This document shows positions 1 to 11,435 of a stretch of DNA of 64,000 nt, piece after piece. A program made the position numbers and the translations under genes. How positions within the stretch are numbered: the first letter of the stretch is position 1; each line of letters starts with the position of its first letter. Under the pieces are notes generated by a model that worked only from the letters and a program-made list of their open reading frames with translations, was not told the DNA's origin and made no database searches. Origin of the DNA: Azolla caroliniana (lineage: Eukaryota > Polypodiophyta); the NCBI GenBank assembly GCA_043228905.1, contig JBHGNT010000020.1, positions 10,974,001-11,038,000 of the forward strand. Direction: 5' to 3'.

Positions 1-451
1 ATTAGTCTTCGACTTCATCTTCAAAGGGAGGTCACCTTAGTGGTCGCCAAAAAGTCATTGTCGCCAAAAAGTGTTATTGGTTTTAGGGTTAGGGTATAGA
101 GGATGAGGATGAATGGTAATGGTGTAATAGTAAAAATGATGGAGAGTATGATGGTGAGAGAGATGATGATGATGTTGAGAAGCATTGTGGGGTGGGGGGT
201 GGTGCCAAGGGGGTTCAACGTTAAGGAGGAGAGAGAGAAAGAAAGATGTCATTGATCTTTCAATCCCGCAATCTTAACTCATCTCCATCATCATCAACAT
301 TCATTACCATCATCGTCGTTAACCCTATGTCTATCTTCATCATTAATCACTATCATAATCATCGTTATCATTAACCCTAACCCTAAATCCCACAACACTT
401 TTTGGCGACTACTAAAGCGACCCCCCTTTGAAGATGAAGTCGAAGACTAAT
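1..451. mobile_element. Foldback/MITE-like element with long terminal inverted repeats
   Basis: The first 28 bases (ATTAGTCTTCGACTTCATCT...) recur as a perfect reverse complement ending at 451. The inverted similarity continues imperfectly for about 85 bases per arm and includes GTCGCCAAAAAGTG and a TTTAGGGTTAGGGT motif. The 450-bp size, the absence of coding capacity and the terminal inverted repeats fit a non-autonomous foldback DNA transposon. The left end coincides with the window edge, so a target-site duplication cannot be checked and the element may extend further left. Its interior is shared with 11600-11805 in the opposite orientation. Confidence 0.7.
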
Positions 452-1954
452 ACGCGGCAAAGCCATGACAACAACAAAATGTGCAAGAAATCAAATCGAT
501 GATGTGCGAGAAATAGTGATGGTCATTGGAAGCTGTCGACGAATGTAACACAATGATGATGTGCGAGGGGAGGACGTTGAATGATATGCAATGGAAGGAA
601 GCGTGGTGCATGAGATGACCGGAAGACGACGACGAACCGACAAAGACAGAAAAAGGTTGGAGAAGCCAGAATGCGGCCACCAAAACGAAGGTCGAGTAAT
701 GGACAAGACGCCAGACAACGATGATGGAGCCGGAGAAGAAAACGAAGACGGCTAGGCAAGGACGACAACAACGGTCGGAGATAGAGCCGGAACAACGGAC
801 AAGTGGCCAAATAGTGGCCGAGGAGCGGCCGGAGTGGCAGGAATAGTCGAATAGTGGCCGGAGTGGCCAGACGGGCTGGACAGAGAACCGCCAAACGACG
901 ACCGAAATGGGCCGAACAGTCGGAATGGTGACGGAGCCGGGACGACGATCAGACGGCGGTGGCCACATACCAACGGCGGAAGGACCGGACAGAGATGGAC
1001 AACCACAGCCGGCCAACGGAAACGATGGCGGCAACCCAGAGAAGGAGATGGCGTGCAAGCAAAAGGGAGAGTGAAGGTCACATTTCCTCCCTACCCTGAA
1101 ACGCCAAAAATAGAACAAGGAAGAAGTGGAAGAAACAGAGGAAGAAAGAGAGAAGATTTGCAGAAGACGTCGAACAAGAAGAAGTCGCAAAGAAAGAAAG
1201 AAGAGAAATGATGAAGCAAAGAGGAAAGAGAAGAGCAATGCAGAGAAAAAGAAGAATAAGAGAAAGAAGTAGCAAACAAGAAGAGGAAGGAGAGGAAGAT
1301 AGAAGCCTCAGAAAAAAAGAAGACGAAGAAAAGAAAGAGAGAAGGGAAGAAGAAACAGAGAAAACATAAACACAGAGACGGATAGAAAGAGCAGGAAATA
1401 GAAGAAAGATACAAACCAACGGAAAGAAGGAAGAAGAAGAAATAGAAGAAAACACAAAAAGAGAGGGAAAAAGAAAAAAGAAAGGGGCATGTACAAAATT
1501 TAAAACCTCAACCGCGAGGGTACATAATTAAAATTTTAAAAATCAAAGGGCACCTACGAAATTTCAAAAACTCATCAACCTAAAAGAAATGGACGCGATC
1601 GACACACAACACACAAAATCAACAAAAGGAAGATACACATACATACAACGTTTTCGGACCTATGATATCAATGTTCGTGAACCAATAGAACGGGAATGTT
1701 CATGTCGATGAAGATTCGCTGACCGATGAAGATGTTCGAGTCAAGTGCTCCGATTGAGGGAGTCGATCATTGAGAGGACCAATGGAAGTTCCAGTCAAAG
1801 AAAGATTATGATCAAGGCATGTGGGATCGACGTGCAAGGCACTCTCCCACGGGTGTGCCATATTGTGTTACTGTACGAAATGTACTGGTGATTGATAAGT
1901 GTGATAAGTGAGGGTGAAAGATGTAATGCGTTGATATGTATGTGTAATGTTATA
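452..1954. other. No gene seen; purine-rich low-complexity stretch
   Basis: No supportable gene. About 1100-1490 is almost pure A/G on the plus strand (GAAGAAGAGAAAG-type runs). This creates long open frames on the minus strand rich in Ser/Phe/Leu, which are compositional artefacts. 1500-1954 is ordinary AT-rich sequence with no recognised domain. Confidence 0.6.
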
Positions 1955-2389
1955 TGTTAAGAATTAGGTAAGTAATTAAAGGTAGATTAATTAGTACCTA
2001 ATTATGTGATTAGTTGATAAGTGGAAGATTAAGTGATATGTGTGTGTATGTGTGTGTGTGTGAGAGGAAGAGAGAGAGAGAGATACACTTATGAACAACA
2101 CAAGATGGGGGATGAGTAAGTATGTTAAATTAGCATTATCATCATCAAATACAAAAATACCCACAATGAGGTATATATACATCTCATGTGCAACGGTGCA
2201 CATGTGTGAGTAGAATATAGGTACTAATGTGTAAGTCCTATATTAAATGTACTTAGGAGTGGAGGATCTAGAATATCCCACTTAAGTACAAGGTCCTATT
2301 TAAGGCGTTATAGTCAACACTATCTAGGTAACTACGAAGTTACATGGTTGACTAATTAACTAAACTAAGTTGAGCTTGATCTCTCAACA
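1955..2389 (-). repeat. Copia-1 3' LTR
   Basis: Terminal repeat of 435 bp matching 10992-11435. It contains a TG/AG microsatellite near 2040-2090. In element orientation it starts TGTTGAGAGATCAAGCTCAA and is preceded by the polypurine tract GAGTGGGCG (complement of 2390-2398). Confidence 0.9.
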
Positions 2390-2406
2390 CGCCCACTCAA
2401 GCTCAA
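2390..2406 (-). other. Copia-1 polypurine tract and hairpin arm
   Basis: In element orientation, TTGAGCTTGA (complement of 2397-2406) precedes a G-rich tract and the LTR start. TCAAGCTCAA inside the LTR (complement of 2370-2379) is its perfect 10-bp inverted repeat. The plus-strand primer therefore lies in a 17-nt loop. Confidence 0.65.
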
Positions 2407-2476
2407 GTGTGAGGCATCCGACATCCGCTTTGGCTTTCGTCGGCTTCGTGTGCTTCCGTCCGGCCTTCGGCTTTCT

Positions 2477-3794
2477 TCACCGTGGCAATCTCGGTTCCTC
2501 CCCCTCAAGCTGATGACGAAGGCTTGTAGTGTGTGGGTGAAGGTTGACTACTTTCACCCATCGTGGGTTACGAGCCGCTTCGGTGGAGCTCTTGGGCTCT
2601 TGTTCGCCCACTACCTTCATCGCGAAGGCATAATGATGGGCCATATACTTGTTGTAGCCGAGCTGAGTGACAAGATTCTTCTCTCTAGAAGAGCGCCGAA
2701 GTTTTTCGCTCGCTGATGTGAGCGCCTTCTTTGCTCCGGGTGTCCCCATGATGGGTACACCGAACTCACTATCTAGTGAGGGAGCCGACACATCCAGATC
2801 ACTGTCGTCGGGGTGATCGACTTCGTATTCAGGCATCTTACCTTTGCCTTTCTCCAAGTTCGTACTTGGCCGCGACGTGCTTGGGTTGCGTGGGGGCTCT
2901 TGTGGCCCACTAGCCTTTGCCGTAATCGGACTTTCTTCGAACATGTGTTCGAAGCGATCTCCATCTTCTACCTCTTGTTCGGCGGATTCCGGGTCGACCG
3001 GAGTCGGAGTCGAAGTTGCCTTTGGTGCGTACAACAATGCGAACTCGTCAAAGACTATGTCTCGACTTACCCAAACCGCTCGGGTAGAAGGGTTGTAGCA
3101 CTTGTATGCTTTCTTCTCGGATGAGTATCCTATGAGGATACATTCCTCCGACTTCGCGTCGGGCATCTGTCGTTGTTCGTTCCGGATGTGTACATTCGCA
3201 ATGCTTCCGAACACCTTGAGGTGCGACAGGATCGTCTTCCTTCTGACAAGGAGCTCGTATGGAGTTAGCTCATGCACTCCATTAGTGGTGCATCGATTCA
3301 TGAGATAGACGGCCGTGGATGCCGCTTCGGCCCAATAGAAATTCGGCATGTGCTTCTCATGCATCATGGCGCGTGCTACCTCAAGTATTTGCCGATTCTT
3401 CCTTTCGGCTACTCCATTTTGTTGGGGTGTGTGTCGGCATGAGAATTCTCTCTGAATGGCTTCACTATGGAGATAGGAGGTGAATTCGTCGGAGAAATAC
3501 TCCTTTCCTCCGTCCGATCGTAGGCATTGAATGTGCCGACTGGTTTCTTTTTCGACTTGCCCCTTGAGCTTTTGGAAGTGGGAGAACACTTCGCTCTTCT
3601 TCTTCATCGGGTAGATCCACGAGTAGCGCGAGTAATCGTTGATGAAGGTTACGTAGTATCGGCATCCGCCGATCGTCAACGTTTGAGCCGGTCCCCATAC
3701 ATCCGAGTGTATGACGTCGAGGAGGCCTTTGCTTGCGGAGCTCTCCTTCGGGAATGGGAGTCAATGTTGTTTGCTGAGTTGACACGCTTCGCAT
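2477..3794 (-). pseudogene. Copia-1 integrase region (pol remnant)
   Basis: The minus-strand frame from 3679 encodes a copia integrase core. Visible parts are GGCRYYVTFINDYSRYSW, the Asp of CLRSDGGKEYF and the Glu context TPQQNGVAERKNR, i.e. the DD35E catalytic set. The C-terminal region that normally precedes RT follows (SREKNLVTQLGYNKYMAHHY). The frame then runs into unrelated sequence and stops at 2477, about 90 bp from the 3' LTR. No YVDD motif or RNase H is present. A CCTCCCCCTCAAGC string near 2497-2510 looks like the old sequence just before the polypurine tract, so the deletion probably joins the start of RT to near the 3' end. The part upstream of 3679 is in another frame, so there is at least one frameshift. 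Confidence 0.85.
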
Positions 3795-3893
3795 ACTCGG
3801 TCAACTCATTTTGACTCGAATGTCGAAAGTCCGATAACGACTCCCTTTGTTTGCATAGCTTGGAAGCCGTTGGAGGTTTATGTGGCCGATTCT

Positions 3894-4621
3894 CTACAAG
3901 TGCCACAACTCGATGCTTGTCTCGGTTTTGAGACCTTTGGCGTACATTGCCGATTTCACCTCGTTCGAATCAAGGATGAACATTCGGCCGTCTCTCCGCC
4001 CCTTAGCTATGAGTCGGCCATCTTTCTCAATGAAACAACCTTCATTGTTGAAGCAAACTTGCATGCCTTGCTCCACAATTTGGCCGACCGAGACCAAATT
4101 CTTCATTATTATGGGCATGTGCAAGACATTCTTGATGCAAGTTTGCTTGCCTTCTTTCCCGAATGGGACATTGCCGATGTGTCGAAAGGGGTGAGTGGTG
4201 TCATCTCCCGTCTCTATGAAGCTAGGTCGATCCGGCGTTCGTAAATCACGAAACCACTCTTCATGAGATGTCATGTGATGTGAGGTGCCGGAATCGACGA
4301 ACCACACGTCTTCCGAGTTGGAGGTGCTTGCAGAGTTGGAGGTCTTCATAGAGTTTGCTCTATGCCTCATTACGAATAGTCCTCTGTAATCATCGTATTC
4401 GGAGTTGACGGCGTAATTCGTGTGTTGTCGACTTGTGGAAGCCGACTCGCTTCTTCTTTTTCGGCATTCCTCCTCGCGGTGGCCGATTTTGCCGCAATAG
4501 TTGCAAGTTGTGGGCCTCGTTTGCCGACCATGTTCGGCGTGGAAGCTCCCCCTTCTTCCGAAGGTTCCTCGATGGCTTCCATGAAGGTTTGAGTTCCCTT
4601 CATGTTATGGGTCGAATTGAC
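3894..4621 (-). pseudogene. Copia-1 gag C-terminus, protease and gag-pre-integrase region
   Basis: The minus-strand frame 4370-3894 holds the aspartic protease motif VWFVDSGTSHHMTSH (catalytic D-S-G), then the conserved NVLHMP..KNLVSVGQIVEQGM and GRMFILD blocks and the start of the gag-pre-integrase domain (WH). Upstream to 4621 is the gag C-terminus in a shifted frame. The join to the N-terminal gag half at 10169 is interrupted by Copia-2. Expected cysteines of the gag zinc knuckle are not clearly visible. Decayed. Confidence 0.8.
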
Positions 4622-4626
4622 CTCTT

Positions 4627-4999
4627 TGTAGAAACAAATAGCGTGCGAAAGCAATAGAAAAAAGAAAACAGAGAACAGGTTTAATGGAGAGCTTAACAAT
4701 ACGCGGGAGAGACAGAGAAAGAGAGAGAGAGCACAAAAACTCAATTCAAAAATACTACTCAGTCTATACATCGTATGTGTTCAAAGAACACCTTTATACA
4801 AGTCCATACAGACTGACAGAAGTACGGTGTACTTCAATGCTCACACGAGAGTCTGACACTAACTACGAGATATTAACTCCCTAGTAGACTAGCTGCTACT
4901 TGGCTTTCGGTTACTGCTTGATCCAGCTAACCGGCTCCCTAGTTCACCGGTCATCCTTCTGGATGCTGATCCGGATCCGCTTGAGCTTGCTGCTCAACA
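4627..4999 (-). repeat. Copia-2 3' LTR
   Basis: Matches 9776-10164 over nearly its full length; the main differences are short indels, including a missing segment near 4960. In element orientation it begins TGTTGAGCAGCAAGCTCAAG, directly after the polypurine tract CTTGAGGGGGAG. Confidence 0.9.
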
Positions 5000-5016
5000 C
5001 TCCCCCTCAAGCTCAA
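5000..5016 (-). other. Copia-2 polypurine tract and hairpin arm
   Basis: The complement reads TTGAGCTTGAGGGGGAG, immediately before the LTR start. TTGAGCTTG pairs perfectly with CAAGCTCAA inside the LTR (complement of 4981-4989), leaving an 18-nt loop that contains the G-run. Confidence 0.75.
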
Positions 5017-5260
5017 CTTGAGGTCGGATCGTAGTGTCAGTCTCCATGGCAGCCGGTCCATCCACCCGGCTCCTTCTGGCGTCACACCGCCTTGCTCACG
5101 CTCCTCGTCCGGTCCGGTCCCGTTTGCCGCGACCTTTCTGTTTTTGCGCAGCTCGACCTCCTTCGTCGGCTTGTCTGCTCAATAGGCCCAAATCAGCTCC
5201 CTCGTTGCTGTGACTTCGGCGCTTGTCGACCCGCCGATTCCTTCGCGTCGACTTTTGCTG

Positions 5261-8200
5261 CTATCTTGTCCTCTTGGCCTTGAATTGATTCGGTTCTTCC
5301 GAATCCGTCTGTTGACCCGAGTCGGCTGTCTCCGATTCGTTCCAGCTCTTGTCTGAATCGGTTGCTCCTGATTCGTCTTCCCCTTTGTCAATTCTTCCCT
5401 CACCGGTGCAATCGGCAGTCTCTTTGCCTTTGCCCATTCCGGTGTCTTTGCCCGTTCTCCCCCTCAAGTGTGGCACGTCGAGATGCTGAACACCAATCAT
5501 TTCGGTGAAGTGTTGCAACTTGTCCGATCCGAGCGGTTTGGTGAAGATGTCGACAACTTGCCGATCCGTATGAACATACCGAAGTTCGACTTCATCGCTC
5601 AGGACACGCTCACGCGCGAAGTGGTAGTGCACTTCTATGCGCTTTGTGCGAGATGGAATACGTGGTTCTTGGCGAGCTGCATGCTTCTGATGTTGTCACA
5701 GTAGATCAGGATCGGGGTTGGCACCTCGATTTGGAGGTCCTGCAGCAAACGCCGAATCCAAATGGCTTCACAAGTGGCAACGGTAGTGCCCCGGTATTCA
5801 GCCTCAGTGCTCGAAAGGGCCACTATTGGCTACTTTTTGTTGCTCCACGCAACAACAGCGCTACCAAGGGAAAACATATATCCGGAGATGGATCGGCGAT
5901 CCGATGCATCGCCGGCCCAGTCGGCATCGGTGTAGCCGACCATGCCGGTATAACAGTCCCCGTCCCGTGTCTTCATGCCGCTCACATACTGCATTATTCG
6001 GTGCGCGCACTGAAGATGCTCTACGGTCGGCTCCTGCACGAATTGGCTAATCACACCGACCGGATAGCTGATGTTGGGTCAGGTGATGGTCAAATATATA
6101 AGGCTTCCGACAATTCGTCGGAACCGTTTCTCATCGCAGGCCGGTCCGGAGTCAGGACGAAGCTTCTAGTTCCGGTCCAGGGGTGTGGATATCGGTTGGC
6201 ATTCCGTCATGCCGAACTTGTACAACATATTCAACACATAGTGTCTCTGTGAGAGCAATATGCCGTCGAGGGTTCGGATCACCTCGATCCCAAGGAAATA
6301 GTGGAGGTCCCCTAGATCCTTCATCTCAAATGCGTCCAACAACTGGGACTTGACTCAGCTGATTTCATCGAGTCCGGGTCCGGTGATGACCAAATCATCA
6401 ACATACAACAAGATGCAAACCGGACCATCAGGACCTTGCTGGATGAACAGTGAAGAGTCGGATTTGGAGGCCACAAACCCCATCTTACACAACTGGTGCG
6501 TGAACTTCGCATTCCAAGCTCGGGGGGCTTGCTTCAGGCCATAAAGTGACTTCTTCAGCTGGCATAAAGACCTCCTGTTCATCTCTGTCTGGAAACTAGG
6601 AGGTTGGGTCATAAAGACCTCCTTTTCTAGATCGCCTTGAAGAAATGCATTCTTCACGTCCATCTGGTGAAGATGCCACTCCCTTGTCACAGCAACCGCC
6701 AGCACCACATGAACCGTTGTCATCTTCGCTATCGGAGCGAAGGTCTCGTCGTAGTCGATTCCGTGGGTCTGCGTGTATCCCTTCGCCACTAACCAGGCCT
6801 TGTACCGGTTAACTAAACCGTCGGCGTTGTACTTTACCTTGTACTCCCACTTGCATCCGATCGGTTTACAATGACGGGGAGGGTCAACCAGGTCCCATCT
6901 CTCGTTGGCATCAAGTGCCCGCATCTCTTCTTCCATAGCGGCACGCCAATGTGCGTCCTTTGCCGCTTCTGCGTAGCTTTCCGACTCACGCACTTCCGCC
7001 ACCTTGGTCATGTACGCATAGTGATGCGCCATGTACTCATTGTACCCGTACCACTTAACAAGTTCCTTCTGGCGGGTTGACTGGCGTAACCCACCGTTAC
7101 CCGGTTTGAGGCCCTTCTTGGAGTCAGATCCACTTTGATCCGACTCATCATTACCGGTTTCATAATCCAACATCTTCTTCTTCCCCTTATCTTTGTGCGT
7201 GAACCGTCTCCTCGGCTCCTTGCGCGGGGAGAGCACGATAGAGTCTTCACTACTCGCCGGTTCCTCTTCTGACTGGTCGAATTGACTCAGTCTCTCGTTC
7301 AGCCCACTCAACCGAAACGATTCCAGACTCTCTTCTTGAGTCCCGAATTCATCATCTTCTATCTGGACCGGTTCAGGCTCACTAGCCTCGTCCTCCGGTA
7401 TCGGGTCGGGGTCGGAAGTCGGAGCTGGTAAGGCATACCATGATGTCGTCTCATCAAACTCAACATCGCGGCTAACTTGGACCTGCTTCGTCCGGGGGTT
7501 ATAACACTTATACCCCTTTTGCTCATGTGAGTAGTCGACGAGGATACACTTCTCCGATTTTGCATCCAGCTTCCTCCGCTTCTCATCCGGCACATGCACA
7601 TATGCTATGCTGCCAAAAATCCGAAGGTGTCTCAAATTCGGCTTGCGCCTGAAATACAGCTCATGTGCGGACACCTTGTCACCGATCCGGTTTTGGATGT
7701 GGACGGTTGTCCGGACCGCCTCCGCCCAGTAGAAATGGGGCATGCTCTTCTCTTCCAGCATTGCCCTTGCCGCGTCGACAAGCGACCGGTTCTTCCTTTC
7801 GGCCACACCGTTTTGCTCCGGTGTGTATCTACAACTGAACTCTCTGAATTCGCCGGAAAAATATTCTTTTCTGCCATCTAACCGCATGCACTTGATCTTC
7901 CTCTCTGATTCCCGTTCCACCATGCTTTGGAGGTTCCGGAAATAGTCGAAGACTTCACTCTTCCGGTCAATGAGGTAGATCCATGTGTGCCAACTATAGT
8001 CGTCGATGAAGGAGACGAAGTATCGACTCCCGCCAAGACTCACGTTCAGTGTCGGTCCCCATACATCCGAATGAATAAGGTCGAGCTTGTTATGGCTACG
8101 GTTTCACTCGGCGGGGAATGGAAGCCGGTGTTGCTTCCTGAGTTGGCAGGCTTCACATACTTGAGCCTTCCGGCCACTGAACTTTGGCAAACCGAAAACA

Positions 8201-9681
8201 ACTTGTTTCATTTGCATGTCTTGAAGCCTAGTCCGGTAATTTATGTGGCTGATTCGCTTGTGCCAGAGATCGATGTCCAATTCAATCTTTTGTCCTCTGG
8301 TGAACAAAGCGGTGTCGAAGTCATTGGTGTCGAGGATGAACATCCTCCCGTCTCTGCGCCCTTCTGCAATAATCTAGCCCTCCTCCTCGACGAAGCACCC
8401 GAGGTGCGTAAACCGCACCTACATTCCCTGGTCGACGATCTGTCCGACCGACACCAGGTTCTTTGTGATAGTCGGAACGTGTAATACGTTCATCAGCTTC
8501 CCCCTCTGTCCGACGTGACTCAAAGGGACTTCACTGACATGCACGATTGGGTGAGGAGTGTTGTCTCTGGTTTCGACAACTCCCGGTTGTTCTAGTTTCT
8601 CTAGGAAGGAGAACCACTCTTTGTGGTTTGTCATGTGATTTGATGCATCGGAATCAACGTACCACACTTCCTCCGATTTGGAAGTGATCTTCTTCATTGA
8701 ATTTGCCTCATGCTTCATTACCAAGGTTGGCCCCTTACCAGTCTTCCCGGTTCCGGATCCTTTCGATCCTTCCACGTAGTGCGAGCTTTGCCGGTTCATC
8801 CGACCGGTTTTGCCGGATCCAGATCTGTCCAAATCAACGCGCTTCTTCCAGCACTCGCTTTCTCTATGGCCCTTTTTGCCATAGTACTAGCATTCCGTGG
8901 CGGATTTGTCTTGCCAGCTTCCGGCGCCGCCTTGACTCCCCCTCATTGTGGAGGTCCCGGAACTGTTGTCAGCAAGGTCTCTGTGTCGTCGGTCTTTCCC
9001 TTGCCGGCCGCCTCCATTGTGTGCCGACCCGCCTCGTCCACCATGCCCACGGGGCCGATCCACCGTTGTGTACAACATCCGGCTGTCAGTGGGTGCACTT
9101 GTTGACGCACCGGCGTGGTTCTCCTCTACAAGGAGCATCAATTGTAGGTCGAAAAATGATAGTGTATTCTCCCTCGTACATATTGTTGTCCAGAAAGCTC
9201 AGAACTTAGACTTCAGGCCCCCAAGACAGACCTGTACCATCTCTTCTTCCTCCACAGTGACATTGATAGAGGCAAGCGAGTCACAGATCTCTTTGATTCG
9301 GGTCGTGTAATCAGCCACTGACATGTCCTTCTGTCGGACATTGCTCAACTCCTGTCGGAGTTGCAGCTTCTGGGCTGTAGTGCTTGCGGCGAACACCTTC
9401 TTCAGGTTTCCCCAAGCCTCTTTCGGCGTCTTGGCATCTCGGATGTGGCTCAGCAGCTGGTCTCCGACACTGGAGGCAAAGCAGTACATCACTCTGCTTG
9501 TTGATTGTTCCCATACCGGGAAGTCCTTGTGTGCCACATCAAGTGTTGTGTCATTAGTTCCGTCGACATAGCTCCAGTAACCATGCCCAAGCAGGTACTG
9601 GTGCACCTTATATGACCAAGCTGCGTAGTTGGATTTGTCAAGCTTCTCCACCGGAACCGAGCTAGCCATTCCTCTATCCAT
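5261..9681 (-). pseudogene. Copia-2 gag-pol polyprotein, disabled by in-frame stops
   Basis: One minus-strand frame can be followed from the gag start at 9681 (MDRGMASSVPVEKLDKSNYA) to about 5650. Gag runs to about 8833. The zinc knuckle near 8850-8890 reads C-stop-Y-Y-G-KKGHRESEC, so its second Cys is replaced by Tyr. The protease motif is VWYVDSDASNHM, with D-S-D instead of catalytic D-S-G. Then come the gag-pre-integrase domain (8343-8104, WHKR..H..CEAC), integrase and RT with YVDD (8043-6355), more RT, and RNase H (5823-5635, MALSSTEAEYRG). In-frame stops lie at 9199-9201, 8887-8889, 8419-8421, 8374-8376, 8104-8106 and 6355-6357. A frameshift near 5640 moves the tail (HYHFARERVLS, VDIFTKPLG) to another frame. 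The element cannot make its own enzymes. Confidence 0.88.
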
Positions 9682-9763
9682 TTGTTTTTTTCCTGTTCTT
9701 TACAAAGGTTAGGTTTTCTTCTTGCGAAAGCGAATGTCAGGTGCAGAGGTTCTCAACCCTCGT

Positions 9764-9775
9764 GCTCTGATACCA
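9764..9775 (-). other. Copia-2 primer-binding site (initiator tRNA-Met)
   Basis: The complement is TGGTATCAGAGC, which pairs with the 3' end of plant initiator tRNA-Met. It directly abuts the 5' LTR with no spacer. Confidence 0.92.
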
Positions 9776-10164
9776 TGTAGAAACAAATAGTGTGTGGAAG
9801 CAATAGAAAACAAAAAACAGAGAACAAGTTTAATGGAGAGCTTAACAGTACGCGGGAGAGACAGAGAGAGCACACAGAAACTCAATTCAAAAATACTACT
9901 CAATCTGTACATCGTATGTGTTCAGCGAACACTTTTATACAAGTCCATACGGACTGACAGAAGTACGGTGTACTTCAATGCTCACACGAGAGTCTGACAC
10001 TAACTACGAGATATTAACTCCCTAGTAGACTAGCTGCTACTTGGCTTCCGGTTACTGCTTGATCCAGCTAACCGGCTCCCCAGCTCACCGATCATCCTTC
10101 TGGATGCCAATCCAGCTCAGGCTTATTCAGCCGATCCGGATCCGGTTGAGCTTGCCGCTCAACA
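9776..10164 (-). repeat. Copia-2 5' LTR
   Basis: LTR of 389 bp paired with 4627-4999. It is followed on the plus strand by the target duplication CTCTT and then by Copia-1 gag sequence. Confidence 0.9.
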
Positions 10165-10177
10165 CTCTTCTACCGCC

Positions 10178-10820
10178 TCAACCTCTTCCTTGACCATCGT
10201 CTGAATTCGAGAAGAACATTTGTCCTTCCGACATCTTGCTTTTGGTTCGGACATCGTTCTCTTCGACCAATAACATTGATTGGAGGTCAAAGAATGAAGG
10301 AGGGTTTTCTCTCGCCAAGGTTGTCGTCTGTAATGGATCGAATCGTTGTGCGAGGTCGCCCAAGCATAATTGAATCATCTCGTCTTCGTCGACGTTTATG
10401 TTGATGGAACCAAGTGAGTCACAAATGCTCTTGATCTTGGTGGTGTAGTCTGACACAGACATATCTTCTTGTTGGATATTGTTCAACTCTTGTCGGAGTT
10501 GAAGCTTTCGGGCGGTCATGTTGCGCTGCGAAAGTTTTCTTTAAATTCACCCACACTTCTTTAGGCATCTTGGCATCTCGAATGTGGCTAAGCATGTGGT
10601 CTTGGACACATGTTGCCAAGCAATACATGACTCGACTCGCCACCATCTCCCATGTTGCGTAGTCAGCGTTTTGTGAGTCGGGTCGATTTTCTTGAGTGTC
10701 GTTGATGTAGCTCCAATACCCTTGGCCGACGAGGTATTGGGTCATCTTGTACTCCCAAGATGAATAATTGCTCCGGTCTAGCTTTTCACTAGGGAGCGAG
10801 CTACCCATTTGTGTGTTCAT
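10178..10820 (-). pseudogene. Copia-1 gag N-terminal half
   Basis: The minus frame from 10820 gives MNTQMGSSLPSEKLDRSNYS and the copia gag core (W.YKM..YLVGQGYWSYI, HIRDAKMPKEVW). A frameshift near 10510 moves the continuation (ARKLQLRQELNNIQQEDMSV, SICDSLGSIN, MLLVEEN) to the frame ending at 10178. Gag is then cut by the Copia-2 insertion. The sequence is related to the Copia-2 and Copia-5 gags, so these are members of one lineage. Confidence 0.87.
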
Positions 10821-10979
10821 GTTGATTGTAGTGTCTTCTCTTCTTTTACTTTTCTTCTGTCGATCACATACACGTGCTACGTAGCGGCACTACGGTTGCC
10901 GATAGCCGGATTTTGTCATCAGCATTTCGAACAAACAATCACAGAGTTGGGTGGGCTTAGTGAATTTTCTAAACCACGC

Positions 10980-10991
10980 GCTCTGATACCA
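10980..10991 (-). other. Copia-1 primer-binding site (initiator tRNA-Met)
   Basis: The complement is TGGTATCAGAGC, directly next to the LTR end at 10992. Confidence 0.92.
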
Positions 10992-11435
10992 TGTTAAGAA
11001 TTAGGTAAGTAATTAAGGGTGGATTAATTAGTACCTAATTATGTGATTAGTTGATAAGCGGAAGATTAAGTGATATGTGTGTGTGTGTGTGTGAGAGAGG
11101 AAGAGAGAGAGAGAGATACACTTATGAACAACACAAGATGGGGGATGAGTAAGTATGTTAAATTAGCATTATCATCATCAAATACAAAAATACCCACAAT
11201 GAGGTATATATACATCTCATGTGCAAAGGTGCACATGTGTGAGTAGAATATAGGTACTAATGTGTAAGTCCTATATTAAATGTACTTAGGAGTGAAGGAT
11301 CTAGAATATCCCACTTAAGTACAAGGTCCTATTTAAGGCGTTATAGTCAACACTTCTAACTAGATTCTATCGGGTAACTACGAGGTTACATGGTTGACTA
11401 ACTAACTAAACTAAGTTGAGCTTGATCTCTCAACA
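10992..11435 (-). repeat. Copia-1 5' LTR
   Basis: LTR of 444 bp paired with 1955-2389. It differs by scattered substitutions, a TG/AG microsatellite length change and an insertion near 11360. Confidence 0.9.

Larger units (their letters stand above)
4627..10164 (-). mobile_element. Copia-2: full-length Ty1/copia element nested in Copia-1 gag
   Basis: LTRs of 373 bp (4627-4999) and 389 bp (9776-10164) start TGTAGAAACA and end GCTCAACA on the plus strand. A perfect 5-bp target-site duplication CTCTT flanks the element (4622-4626 and 10165-10169). The primer-binding site at 9764-9775 fixes the minus orientation. All domains are present in copia order: gag, protease, integrase, RT, RNase H. Coding capacity is lost through several in-frame stops and a late frameshift. 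It inserted into the gag of Copia-1, so it is the younger of the two. Confidence 0.93.
1955..11435 (-). mobile_element. Copia-1: Ty1/copia element, RT-deleted and split by Copia-2
   Basis: Two direct LTRs (1955-2389 and 10992-11435) begin TGTTAAG and end CTCTCAACA. An initiator-Met primer-binding site abuts the right LTR, so the element reads on the minus strand. Flanking pentamers TTATA (1950-1954) and CTATA (11436-11440) are a one-mismatch target-site duplication. The element carries gag, protease, the gag-pre-integrase domain and integrase in order. The coding match stops just after the GYNKYMAHHY-type linker, so reverse transcriptase and RNase H are absent: it is an internally deleted, non-autonomous copy. 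Copia-2 (4627-10164) sits inside gag. The LTRs differ by roughly 2% plus short indels by eye, suggesting moderate age. Confidence 0.9.

Noticed and set aside
447-1238. Open minus-strand frame of 263 codons rich in Ser, Phe and Leu
   Set aside because: It is the complement of purine-rich low-complexity DNA, with several overlapping frames open at once and no domain.
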